From Profundicola sp048268105 (GTDB lineage: Bacteria; Bacteroidota; Bacteroidia; Flavobacteriales; Weeksellaceae): a stretch of 64,000 nucleotides of DNA. Location of the stretch: contig JBLWWH010000001.1 of assembly GCA_048268105.1 (NCBI GenBank), forward strand, positions 154,142 to 218,141, read 5' to 3'. The notes beneath the pieces are model-generated. The model ran no database searches, was not told the DNA's origin, and was given only the letters and a program-made list of their open reading frames with translations. Shown here piece by piece: positions 52,534-62,100 of this stretch. A program made the translations under genes and the position numbers. Within the stretch, counting starts at the first letter, position 1. Each line of letters starts with the position of its first letter.

Positions 52534-53476
52534 CTTTTGTGATTTTTCGGATTCTATAGGGACGCATATCTTGAGATTCGTAGTATGTTTTCATTAATAA
52601 ATCTACTACAATACCCATTGTAATTAATTGAATTCCAGCTAGTAATAATACAACGCCAACAATTAATAAAGGGCGGGTTCCTATATCCTCGCCTAAAAAG
52701 AATTTAACAATGAACAACCAAGCCATAATCAATCCGCCTAAGCTCAACGAGATTAAACCTGCATTTCCGAATAAGTGAATCGGACGTTGCATATATTTTC
52801 TCATGAAAATAATTAAGGTCAAATCATTAATTACCTTAAAGGTACGGCCCAAACCATATTTAGATTCACCAAATTGTCTAGCATGGTGACGAACCGGAAC
52901 TTGCGCAATTCTAGCTCCATTTAAATAAGCTAAAAGATTAATAAAACGGTGCATTTCACCATAAAGATTTAAATCCTTAGCAGTTTCTTTAGTGAAGACT
53001 TTTAGCGCACAACCATTGTCCTTAATGTCCATTTTGGTCGCTTTGCGCACCATAAAATTGGCGATTTTAGACGGAATAGTTCTAACAAAATTATCCTTTC
53101 TTTTCTGACGAATTCCTGTAACTACATCAAAATCACCTTCCTCTAATTTGTTGATCATCATAGGAATATCCAACGGATCATTCTGTAAATCACCGTCTAA
53201 TGTAATGATGTAATCACCTGTAGCGTGATCGATACCTGCGGCTAAAGCTAAAGATTGACCATAATTCCTTTTAAGTTCTATAAAAACTAAATTATCGTCT
53301 TTGATTTGTTTAGCTCTTATGCGTGTATCATCTGTAGAGCCATCATCCACTAAAATCAATTCGTATTGATAGTCCACCAGCGCTTCTGCAACTTTTTGAG
53401 ATAATAATTGCACATTACCTTCTTCATTATACACCGGAATCACAACGGATAAAAATGGATTTGCTATCTGATTCAT
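52514..53476 (-). CDS. Polyprenol-phosphate glycosyltransferase (GT2, ArnC/DPM1-like)
   Basis: This 320-residue protein has a GT2 domain (about 5-230) with VVIPVYNEEGNV, DDGSTDDT and the DGDLQNDP and HHARQFGESKYG motifs, and two C-terminal membrane helices (about 235-255 and 270-300), the pattern of undecaprenyl-phosphate mannosyl/glucosyl transferases. The product is a lipid-linked sugar donor. It is divergently arranged 51 bases from the ArnT-like glycosyltransferase, which could use such a donor, and is coupled to the LPG-synthase-TM-type gene. A TATCTTTG box lies at 53520-53513. The ATG at 53476 is preferred to a TTG three bases upstream. Confidence 0.9.
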   Translation of the reverse strand: MNQIANPFLSVVIPVYNEEGNVQLLSQKVAEALVDYQYELILVDDGSTDDTRIRAKQIKDDNLVFIELKRNYGQSLALAAGIDHATGDYIITLDGDLQNDPLDIPMMINKLEEGDFDVVTGIRQKRKDNFVRTIPSKIANFMVRKATKMDIKDNGCALKVFTKETAKDLNLYGEMHRFINLLAYLNGARIAQVPVRHHARQFGESKYGLGRTFKVINDLTLIIFMRKYMQRPIHLFGNAGLISLSLGGLIMAWLFIVKFFLGEDIGTRPLLIVGVVLLLAGIQLITMGIVVDLLMKTYYESQDMRPYRIRKITKGEKVLA

Positions 53477-53527
53477 CAAGGAAATTGTATTTTAGCTTTG
53501 AATAATTTGGTGCAAAGATAGACTATT

Positions 53528-55117
53528 ATGATGAATACCATGAAAACCAATCGTGAAGCTTTGATCGTTTTTTTGGTGGCCAGTTTTCTTTGCTTTTCAA
53601 ATATATGGGAATATCCAATCACGATTTTAGATGAGGCTAAAAACTCCGAAGCTGCACGTGAAATGCTATTAAACAAGCATTTAATCCCTACGTTTAATGA
53701 TGTTTTACGAACCGATAAACCATTGTTGCATTATTTATTTATGCAATTGGGTTACTTTATTTTTGGCGTAAACGAGCTTGGCGCAAGGTTTTTTGGAGCT
53801 TTATTTGGCGCTGGATTTATGACTTATTTTTATGTATTTTTAAGACAGCACGCAAGTATCAATACGGCCAGAATAGGAATTTTTGTTTTACTGAGCTCCT
53901 TTTTTTGGATTCAAGAATTTCATTTGGCCGTTCCTGATCCCTATTTCATCGTAATTTTATGTAGCTCTTGGTTGTGTTTTTATAATTACTACGCTAACAA
54001 TTCGTCGAAAATCCATCTATGGTTATTTTATGTCTTTATCGGTTTGGCCACTTTGGCTAAAGGACCTGTAGCAATTGGTTTATCTGGATTGATTGTGCTT
54101 TTATTTCTAATTTTTAAGAAAGAATTGAACTGGAAGCTTTTTGATAAATACAAAGTGTTTATAGGCGGATTTTTGGTTTTATTAATCTCTGTTCCTTGGT
54201 TTGTTTGGATTCATTTCGAAACAGCAGGAGCCTACACAGATGGTTTTTTCTTGCATCATAATATCAAAAGATTTAAGGAAGTAAACAGTGGTCATGGCGG
54301 AATTTTCTTAATTACTTGGGCATTTGTTTTATTAGGATTATTCCCTTTCGGAGCATTTATACCTCAAGCTCTGTTGCACGCTTGGAAGTTTAGAAAACGA
54401 AATGATTTAATTGCGTTTTCATTAGTAGTTTCGGTGGTTGTAATCGGGTTTTTCAGTATATCTTCCACTAAGTTGCCCAATTATACACTTCCTGCGATTC
54501 CATTTTTGGCCATTTTAGTAGCTTATTTTTTCAATGAAGCTTTCAACTTTAAAACTTTAAAAAATTGGTCAAATTATATTTCCTTAGGTCTAATTAGCTT
54601 CGTGAGTGCGGCCATTCCTGTGGCGGTTTTTATTTTATTTCAACATAATTTAATTCAACACCTTCAAATCGTTTTTAGTTTAATCGCTGCAACTATTTCA
54701 ATTTTTGGAGCTTGGTTTATGTGGAAATTTTTAATGAAAAATAATACACAGAAATTTATTCTCAGCATTGGAGTTTTGTGGATGACCTTGGGACTTTTTA
54801 TATTTTATTTAATCTATCCCAACTTATCACAAATTGAGCCTGTTATTCAAGCGAAATCTGTGATAGAGGATAAGAAAGTTATCGTTTTTGATAATTATGA
54901 TCCTGCCTTTAATATGAACTACCAGCAGGTTTATGAAGTGTTTCACGAGGAACAAGAATTATTAAATTTTATAGAAAATAATCCGGAAGTTTTAGTTTTA
55001 ACAAAGAATCGTTCTATCGACAACAAAAGCATTTTTAAATCTTCTTTTGATGTTATTTTTGATAAACCATCTGTTTTTGAGAATTACAGAACAATCATCT
55101 TAAAAAAGAAAGATTAA
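53528..55117 (+). CDS. ArnT-like glycosyltransferase (GT39/GT83 family)
   Basis: This 529-residue membrane protein has about eleven to twelve helices and the acidic catalytic loop after the first helix as ITILDEAKNSEAAREML (residues 32-48), characteristic of ArnT/PMT transferases that use polyprenyl-phosphate sugars on lipid A or proteins. A second ATG at 53540 is a possible start. It is likely the user of the lipid-linked sugar made by the divergent GT2 gene. Codons near 54939-54954 spell a near-parS sequence. Confidence 0.85.
   Translation: MMNTMKTNREALIVFLVASFLCFSNIWEYPITILDEAKNSEAAREMLLNKHLIPTFNDVLRTDKPLLHYLFMQLGYFIFGVNELGARFFGALFGAGFMTYFYVFLRQHASINTARIGIFVLLSSFFWIQEFHLAVPDPYFIVILCSSWLCFYNYYANNSSKIHLWLFYVFIGLATLAKGPVAIGLSGLIVLLFLIFKKELNWKLFDKYKVFIGGFLVLLISVPWFVWIHFETAGAYTDGFFLHHNIKRFKEVNSGHGGIFLITWAFVLLGLFPFGAFIPQALLHAWKFRKRNDLIAFSLVVSVVVIGFFSISSTKLPNYTLPAIPFLAILVAYFFNEAFNFKTLKNWSNYISLGLISFVSAAIPVAVFILFQHNLIQHLQIVFSLIAATISIFGAWFMWKFLMKNNTQKFILSIGVLWMTLGLFIFYLIYPNLSQIEPVIQAKSVIEDKKVIVFDNYDPAFNMNYQQVYEVFHEEQELLNFIENNPEVLVLTKNRSIDNKSIFKSSFDVIFDKPSVFENYRTIILKKKD
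54939..54954. promoter_or_regulatory. Degenerate parS-like site 3 inside the ArnT-like gene
   Basis: TGTTTCACGAGGAACA differs from the parS at 43110 by one base (central T to A). It lies within coding sequence. Whether ParB binds it is unknown. Confidence 0.4.
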
Positions 55118-55155
55118 AACTGAATAAATTTTATATTTGAATTTAAATCAAGACT

Positions 55156-55599
55156 ATGATCACTTGGCATTTTAAGAAATTTGAAGACCTAACCACATTT
55201 GAATTGTATAATATCATTCAGTTGAGAATTGAGGTTTTTGTAATTGAACAAAATGCTCCTTACCAAGATTGTGATGGGAAAGATTTCGATAGTCTGCACT
55301 TGTATGGAACTATTGGCGATAGAGTCGTGGCTTATGCAAGAGGAATTCCTGCTGGTATTACATACGAAGATCCATGCTTGGGGCGTGTAGTAACATCACC
55401 TGACTTTCGTGGAAAAAAATATGGGGCACATGTGGTCAGTTTAGCTTTAGAAGCTATGAAAACCAATTTTAAGACTTCGAATTGTAGAATTTCTGCTCAA
55501 TTGTATTTGCAAGAGTTTTATGAATCTTATGGATTTGTACGTGTTTCTGATGTTTATTTAGAAGATGGACTTCCACACGTTGAAATGCTAAGAGATTAG
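55156..55599 (+). CDS. ElaA-type GNAT N-acetyltransferase
   Basis: This 147-residue protein has the ElaA start LYNIIQLRIEVFVIEQNAPYQDCDGKD (18-44, given here in part as LYNIIQLR and VFVIEQN), the acetyl-CoA-binding GRVVTSPDFRGKKYGAHVV loop and the late YESYGFVRVSDVYLEDGLPH. The acceptor is unknown. It is a single gene 38 bases after the ArnT-like gene. Confidence 0.87.
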   Translation: MITWHFKKFEDLTTFELYNIIQLRIEVFVIEQNAPYQDCDGKDFDSLHLYGTIGDRVVAYARGIPAGITYEDPCLGRVVTSPDFRGKKYGAHVVSLALEAMKTNFKTSNCRISAQLYLQEFYESYGFVRVSDVYLEDGLPHVEMLRD

Positions 55600-55723
55600 T
55601 TAATATTCTTCTTTTGAACTGCAAATTACTGCTGTTTCTTTCTCTTTCTTACCAAAAAAACTAACTTTGTTTGATGTGTTTAGATGATTGAAATAAACAC
55701 ATTATTTAACTTAAAAATAGTAT

Positions 55724-57064
55724 ATGAAAGTTCATTTTATAGCCATAGGAGGTAGTGCAATGCATAATCTTGCAATTGCTTTAAAATTAAAAGGATATCA
55801 AGTAACTGGATCAGACGATGCTTTGTTTGAGCCTTCTAAATCTCGTTTGGATCAACATGGACTTTTACCTGCTGATCTTGGTTGGTATCCAGAGAAAATA
55901 ACTGAGGATTTAGACGCAGTTATCTTGGGAATGCACGCCCACGCCGACAATCCTGAAATGCTGAAAGCGCAGGAATTAGGACTTAAAATCTATTCTTATC
56001 CAGAATATCTATACGAACAGGCTAAAGACAAAACTCGTGTTGTAATTGGTGGTTCGCATGGAAAAACTACGATTACATCTATGATTCTTCATGTTTTGCA
56101 TTACTATGATCGTGAAGAAGATTATATGGTTGGAGCTCAGTTAGAAGGCTTTGATGTAATGGTTAAATTGAGTGAAGACAGCGATTTTATGATTATGGAA
56201 GGTGATGAATATCTTTCATCGACCTTAGATAGAAGACCTAAATTTTTATTGTATCAACCTAATATTGCTTTATTAAGCGGAATTGCTTGGGATCATATCA
56301 ATGTTTTCCCAACTTTTGAAAACTATGTAGAGCAGTTTGATGCTTTTGTAAATAGTATAACCAATGGAGGTGTTGTCGTTTATAACCAGGAGGATATAGA
56401 GGTAATGAAAGTGGTTCAAAGATCACAAAATCCTATTCGTAAGATTCCTTACAAAACGCCAGCACACGAAATTATCGACGGAATTACGTATTTAGAAACT
56501 GCCGATGGACCGATTCCCTTAGAGATTTTTGGTAAACATAATTTATCTAATCTTGAAGGCGCAAGATTGATTTGTAATCAATTGGGTATCATGGACGAGG
56601 ATTTCTATGAGGCTATTCAAACTTTTAAAGGAGCTTCTAAGCGTTTAGAGTTAGTAAAACGTGAAAAAGATTATGTGGTTTATAAAGATTATGCGCATTC
56701 TCCTTCTAAAGTTAGTTCTACAACCGCAGCTGTTAAAGAGCAATATCCAAATAAGGAATTAGTAGCATGTTTAGAGTTGCATACTTATTCATCTTTAAAT
56801 CCAGAGTTCTTAGAGCAATATAAAAATGCTTTAGACAAAGCCGATGTTAAAATCGTGAATTATTCAGAAGAGGCGTTACGTATAAAACGTCGTGATCCTA
56901 TCGATCCTTCTTTCATTAAAGAGGCATTTGGAGATGATAGTATTATCGTCTTTACAGAACCAGAAAAATTACATCAACATATCGCAGGTTTAGACAAATC
57001 TAATCGCGTTTTTCTGATGATGAGTAGTGGAAATTATGGTGGTTTAGACCTTAAAAGCATTTAA
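55724..57064 (+). CDS. mpl: UDP-N-acetylmuramate:L-alanyl-gamma-D-glutamyl-meso-diaminopimelate ligase (Mpl-type Mur ligase)
   Basis: This 446-residue enzyme has the MurC-like N-terminus HFIAIGGSAMHNLAIALK, the ATP loop GGSHGKTTITSM (about 108-119), the EGDEY segment and DYAHSPSKV near residue 325. Mpl joins recycled murein tripeptide to UDP-MurNAc. It starts with the MurC-type Rossmann motif but has the shorter, Mpl-like middle, so MurC is less likely. A TAACTTTG box at 55662-55669 may be its promoter. A terminator follows. Confidence 0.88.
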   Translation: MKVHFIAIGGSAMHNLAIALKLKGYQVTGSDDALFEPSKSRLDQHGLLPADLGWYPEKITEDLDAVILGMHAHADNPEMLKAQELGLKIYSYPEYLYEQAKDKTRVVIGGSHGKTTITSMILHVLHYYDREEDYMVGAQLEGFDVMVKLSEDSDFMIMEGDEYLSSTLDRRPKFLLYQPNIALLSGIAWDHINVFPTFENYVEQFDAFVNSITNGGVVVYNQEDIEVMKVVQRSQNPIRKIPYKTPAHEIIDGITYLETADGPIPLEIFGKHNLSNLEGARLICNQLGIMDEDFYEAIQTFKGASKRLELVKREKDYVVYKDYAHSPSKVSSTTAAVKEQYPNKELVACLELHTYSSLNPEFLEQYKNALDKADVKIVNYSEEALRIKRRDPIDPSFIKEAFGDDSIIVFTEPEKLHQHIAGLDKSNRVFLMMSSGNYGGLDLKSI

Positions 57065-57088
57065 ATTTCTTTTAAAAATATCGTATTG

Positions 57089-57118
57089 AAGCCTGAAATC
57101 TTAGATTTTGGGCTTTTT
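57089..57118 (+). terminator. Terminator after mpl
   Basis: AAGCCTGAAATC (57089-57100) pairs with GATTTTGGGCTT (57104-57115), with G-T pairs, 3-base loop, followed by TTT. Confidence 0.75.
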
Positions 57119-57140
57119 GGTATTTATAAAAGTCTGTTAA

Positions 57141-57311
57141 TCATCTTTTAATAAGCCCAATTTCATTTAAAGCAATTTCTAAATCAAGTAAATTAGCATT
57201 TTTTACAACTCTTATTCTTTCTATTTCTCCATTTTTTTTAAAAATTCTAATAAATGGAAAATTATTAAAAAGTATTTTTATTTTTATATGCGACTGTAAG
57301 CTCCCCCAAAA
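57141..57311 (-). pseudogene. Possible gene remnant upstream of the efflux operon
   Basis: On the minus strand a frame without ATG reads IKILFNNFPFIRIFKKNGE and then IERIRVVKNANLLDLEIALN to a TGA at 57141-57143, bounded upstream by a TAA near 57320. The composition is protein-like (NGE turn, charged helices at the end) and hints at the C-terminus of a small alpha/beta protein, but no start and no family are visible. The rest of the 394-base gap holds the mpl terminator and the operator/promoter of the regulator gene. Confidence 0.3.
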
Positions 57312-57423
57312 TAATTATTCTATTAAATCAACCTTCGTAATTGTGGTTGATTGAGTCTAAAGAGTATTTAGAAGTTTAATATAAAAAGCACATTAAATTG
57401 TTAAAAATATATTAAATATTTAA

Positions 57424-57447
57424 TTAGTTCGGTAATCACCGAACCAA
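57424..57447. promoter_or_regulatory. Operator upstream of the GbsR/MarR regulator and RND operon
   Basis: GTTCGGT-AATC-ACCGAAC (57427-57444) is a perfect 7-bp inverted repeat with a 4-bp spacer, extendable to 10-bp arms with one mismatch. It lies just upstream of the TATATTTG -7 box and covers the -33 position, so binding would block transcription of the regulator and the efflux genes behind it. Confidence 0.75.
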
Positions 57448-57453
57448 ACGACT

Positions 57454-57461
57454 TATATTTG
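57454..57461 (+). promoter_or_regulatory. -7 promoter box of the RND operon regulator
   Basis: TATATTTG matches the TAnnTTTG consensus and lies 9 bases before the ATG at 57471, so the mRNA has almost no leader. Confidence 0.65.
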
Positions 57462-57470
57462 CACCCGATT

Positions 57471-57950
57471 ATGGATATTAAGAAATTAGATGAATCGTTG
57501 TTTCAGGATATGAGCTCCCATTATATGGAGCTTTATCACTTCCCTCCTTTGACGGCAAATATATTCACTTATCTCATGTTTGATTTTGAGCAAAAGGGAA
57601 TTACGTTTGAGCAAATTTTGGAGGCATCCTGTGCTAGTAAAAGTTCGGTTTCAAATGCACTGAACGTGTTACAGCAAAGTAATTATGTAGAAGTTATCAG
57701 TAAACTCGGTGAGCGCAAGCGTTATTACCGAGTCAACAAATCTATTTTTAAGATTCAATTTCAAGATAGCATCTCAAAGTTGAAGCGTAATTATAGTATT
57801 TTAGAGAGGTTTGCAGAAAAACGTCGCGAAGCCTTGGATTTAGAAGATAATAATTCTGAGAAAATTAATCTTCATTTAGAGTTACAAAAGAAAACAATAA
57901 AGTTGTTTGAAGAAACATTAGAAAAAATTAATCAAATCAAAAATAAATAA
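57471..57950 (+). CDS. GbsR/MarR-type winged-helix regulator of the efflux operon
   Basis: This 159-residue protein starts MDIKKLDESLFQDM at the ATG of 57471; a TTG at 57459 lies inside the -7 box and is rejected. It has a winged-helix domain (about 25-95) with FEQILEASCASKSSVSNALNVLQQSNYVEV resembling GbsR/MarR regulators (segments EQILEAS and SSVSNAL given as landmarks) and a long C-terminal helix for dimerisation. It precedes the adaptor gene by 8 bases and has an inverted-repeat operator at its own promoter, so it is probably an autorepressor of the pump. Confidence 0.82.
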   Translation: MDIKKLDESLFQDMSSHYMELYHFPPLTANIFTYLMFDFEQKGITFEQILEASCASKSSVSNALNVLQQSNYVEVISKLGERKRYYRVNKSIFKIQFQDSISKLKRNYSILERFAEKRREALDLEDNNSEKINLHLELQKKTIKLFEETLEKINQIKNK

Positions 57951-57958
57951 TTGAATAT

Positions 57959-59137
57959 ATGAGAAATGCATTTTTTTTATGTGCTATGACTCTGTTCTTC
58001 TTAAGTTGTAAGAAAGAACAACCAGGTGGAATGCAGCAACAAGCTAAACCATATCCTGTGCTAGAGGTAGTAGAAAGAGATGTTGTGGGATACCAGGAAT
58101 TCCCAACACAAATACAAGGCGTGAACAATAATGAGGTTCGTGCAAAAATTCAGGGTTATATTACTCAAGTATTGGTAGACGAAGGACAAGTTGTTCGTAA
58201 AGGCCAAGTTTTGTTTCGTTTAGAAACCAATACATTAAACCAATCTGCTACTGCGGCTAAAGCAGGTATTCAAGCTTCTCAAGCAACTATAGAGGCAGCA
58301 AAAGCAAGAGTAAATGCTGCGAAAGTTGAGGTAAATAGATTAAAACCTCTAGTAGAAAGAAATATTATTTCTTCTGTTCAATTAGAAACGGCTAATGCAA
58401 ACTTAATGAGTGCTCAAAGTCAATTGGCTCAAGCACAAGCTGGACACAGTCAGTCGAGTGCAGCATATCAAGAAGTTCAAGCAAACATTGGATATTCAGT
58501 GATTAGATCTCCTATTTCTGGAACCGTTGGTAAAATCAACCAAAGAGAAGGAAGTTTAGTTGGGCCTACAAGTGCAATGCCTATTACCACCGTTTCTCAG
58601 ACGAATCAAGTTTATGCTTACTTCGCCATGAATGAGAGTCAATATCTTGATTTCTTGAATCAAACAGAAGGAAAAACAGTTGATGATAAATTAAAAAATA
58701 CACCAGATGTAGATTTAATTTTGGCTAATGGTATGAAATACGACGAAACTGGACGAATTGAAGCGGTAACAGGTCAAATCGATCCAAACTCGGGTACGGT
58801 ACAGTTTAGAGCTTCATTTGATAATGAAAACAAAGTGTTGAGCAATGGAAACAGTGGTACAATCCGTATTCCTCAACAATACAAAAATGCTATGGTAGTT
58901 CCAGAGCAATCTACATTCGAGCAGCAAGGTATTGTATATGTTTATAAGGTTGTAAATGATACAGTTGTATCTACCAAAGTAGACATCGCGGCTAGATTAG
59001 AAAACATGGCTTTAATTTCTGGTGGACTTAAAAAAGGAGATAAGATTGTAGCTAAAGGAGTTGGAATCTTAAGAAATGGTGCTGCCATTGTACCTCAACC
59101 AGTTAAGTTTGATAGTATTGTTCCAAAAGCAAATTAA
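57959..59137 (+). CDS. RND efflux periplasmic adaptor (membrane fusion lipoprotein)
   Basis: This 392-residue protein has a lipobox FFLSC (C17), a split biotinyl-lipoyl domain (NNNEVRAKIQGYITQVLVDEG and YSVIRSPISGTVG), an alpha-helical hairpin rich in Ala, Gln and Ser between them (about 85-165), and beta-barrel and membrane-proximal domains (about 190-385). It links the inner-membrane pump to the TolC-like channel. It belongs to the AcrA/MexA family. Confidence 0.93.
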   Translation: MRNAFFLCAMTLFFLSCKKEQPGGMQQQAKPYPVLEVVERDVVGYQEFPTQIQGVNNNEVRAKIQGYITQVLVDEGQVVRKGQVLFRLETNTLNQSATAAKAGIQASQATIEAAKARVNAAKVEVNRLKPLVERNIISSVQLETANANLMSAQSQLAQAQAGHSQSSAAYQEVQANIGYSVIRSPISGTVGKINQREGSLVGPTSAMPITTVSQTNQVYAYFAMNESQYLDFLNQTEGKTVDDKLKNTPDVDLILANGMKYDETGRIEAVTGQIDPNSGTVQFRASFDNENKVLSNGNSGTIRIPQQYKNAMVVPEQSTFEQQGIVYVYKVVNDTVVSTKVDIAARLENMALISGGLKKGDKIVAKGVGILRNGAAIVPQPVKFDSIVPKAN

Positions 59138-59170
59138 TTAAAGAATTAATAAGCTTTAAAAAAGAAAATT

Positions 59171-62100
59171 ATGATTAAAACATTTATAGAAAGACCTGTA
59201 TTGTCTACAGTTATTTCCATTATTATCGTCCTTTTGGGGATATTGGGAATCATGACATTACCGGTTACAACCTATCCAGATATTGCACCACCAACGGTTC
59301 AGATTAGAGCCAACTATCCTGGTGCAAACGCTGAAACGGTTCTTCGTTCGGTAATTATTCCGATTGAGGAGCAAGTGAACGGGGTTGAGGGGATGACTTA
59401 TATTTCTTCTACTGCAAGTAACAACGGTTCGGCATCTATTACAGTTTATTTTGAACAAGATATTGACCCAGATTTAGCGGCGGTAAACGTTCAAAACCGT
59501 GTGGCAAGAGCTAACGCGATTCTACCAAGTGAGGTTACTCAGAGTGGTATTACTACACAGAAACAACAGTCGAGTTCACTGATGTTTATGACTTTCTATT
59601 CAGAGAATGACGATTTCGATGCTAGTTATCTTCAAAACTACTTAGACATTAATGTTGTTCCAGAGTTGAAAAGGATTAATGGTGTAGGAGAGGCGCAGGT
59701 TTATGGTTCTAAAACTTACTCTATGAGAGTATGGTTGAACCCAGAAAAAATGGCAGCTTATGGAATCGTTCCTTCGGATGTTTCAGCAGCGATTAATAGC
59801 CAGAGTTTGGAGGCAGCAGCTGGTTCTGTGGGAGAAAATAGTAATCAATCTTTTGAGTACGTAATTCGTTATTCTGGAAAGTTTGATGAGGTAGAACAAT
59901 ACAAAAACATTGTAATTAAGTCGATTGGTAATGGTCAGTTTTTAAGATTAAAAGACGTTGCTAATATCGAATTAGGATCGCTTGCTTATTCAGCGGGTTC
60001 GGCCTTTAATGGTAATCCTGCGGTGAGTATGGGTATTAGCCAGACGCCAGGTTCGAACGCGCAAGAGATTATTGACAATATTAAATCATACTTAGAAACT
60101 TCGGTTTCTCCTAACTTGCCAGAAGGAATCAACTATCAAATTAACTATGATACCAACGAATTCCTTGAGGCATCTATTCAAAAAGTAATCACGACTTTAT
60201 TAGAAGCCTTCGTGTTGGTATTCTTGGTGGTTTATATCTTCTTACAAGATTTTAAATCGACCTTAATTCCTGCGATTGCAGTACCGGTTTCGATTATTGG
60301 TACATTCTTCTTCTTGAATTTATTTGGTTATACCATCAACTTATTGACATTATTCGCATTGATACTCGCCATTGGTATTGTGGTCGATGACGCGATTGTT
60401 GTGGTGGAAGCCGTGCACGCTAAACTGGAGCATACCACGCATAATGCTAAAAATGCGACCATAGAAGCGATGCACGAGATTACAGGTGCGATTATTACGA
60501 TTACGATTGTAATGGCGGCGGTATTCGTTCCGGTGACCTTTATTACTGGGCCAACGGGAGTTTTCTACGAACAGTTTGGTATTACCTTAATGATTGCGAT
60601 TGCGATTTCAGCTGTTAACGCATTAACTTTAAGTCCAGCCTTGTGTGCGGTATTCTTAAAACCAACTCAATACAGCAAGGAATACGAAGAGAAAAACTGG
60701 TTACAGAAATTCTTCCATAAGTTCAATATTGCTTTTAACGCAGGAACCAGAAGATATGCTAAAACCTTTACTTTCTTTATTCGTCATAGATGGGTTACTA
60801 TTTTAATGTTAATCTTAGCGGGTGTTACTATTTACTTTGCTCAAACTAATATGCAAACAGGTTTCGTACCTAACGAAGATAGAGGTATTGTGATGTTCAA
60901 CGTAGATTTACCATCGAGTGCAACACGTGAGCGTACCGAAATCGCGATGAAAGAGTTTACCGAAAAAGCAAATCAATTACCAGGTGTACACAGTGTTACA
61001 GCGATTTCAGGATTTAGTATTATGAATGGTTCGGGTGGTAACTACGGATTCGGTTTCGTTAAGTTAGATCCATTCGATGAAAGAAATACAGATGAAACTC
61101 AAATTAATGCAATTGTAGGAAGATTGTTTGGTGTGGGTGCTACGGTAGCCGATGCGAATATGATTTTCTTTACGCCTCCAAGTATTCAAGGATTTGGTGC
61201 GAGTTCGGGAGTTGAATTCTCATTAATTGATAAATCAGGAGGTGACTTAGAAAACCTAGATGAGGTAGCTAAAAACTTTAGTTATGCTTTGAGTCAACGT
61301 CCAGAGATGCAGTATGCTCAAACTTCGTTTAATATTAATTTCCCTCAGTACGAGATGGATATTAATGTTCCAAGAGCTATGGAAGCAGGTGTATCTGTAA
61401 ACAGTATTTTGAGTGCAATGCAAGGTTATATCGGAGGTTTATACTCGGCTAACTTTAGTAAATATGGTAAACAATATCGTGTGATGATTCAGGCGAATCC
61501 AGATGATCGTAATGATATTGGAAGTATCAACAACTTATACGTTAGAACCAACACAGGTGAAATGACACCTATTTCTCAATTCGTTGAAATGAAACGTGTA
61601 TATGGTCCACAAACGGTAAACAGGTTTAACTTATTCCAATCTGCTGGGTTCAATGGGGCTACTAACCCTGGATATTCCACGGGTGACGCGATTAATGTTG
61701 TAAACGAAGTGGCTAGTCAAGTCTTGCCAAATCAATTCGATATTATGTATTCAGGTTTAACACGTGAGGAGGTGAGTTCAGGATCTCAAGCGTCTATTAT
61801 TTTCGTATTGAGTTTGATTTTTGTTTACTTCTTGTTATCAGCACAATATGAAAGTTATATTGTTCCATTTAGTGTGATTTTATCATTGCCATTTGGTGTG
61901 ATGGGAGCTTATCTAGGACAATGGGTATTTGGATTAGAGAACAATATTTATTTCCAAATTGCATTAATTATGTTATTAGGATTATTGGCCAAGAACGCGA
62001 TTTTGATTGTAGAGTTCGCGCTACAAAGACGTAGAATGGGTAAGAGTATTTCATTAGCTGCTATTGATGCTGCGAAAGCTCGTTTAAGACCTATTTTAAT

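Noticed and set aside
61750..61775. CACGTG core in the RND pump gene as a fourth parS
   Set aside because: The flanks do not match TGTTN...NAACA; several other CACGTG hexamers (e.g. 53645, 60926) fail likewise.
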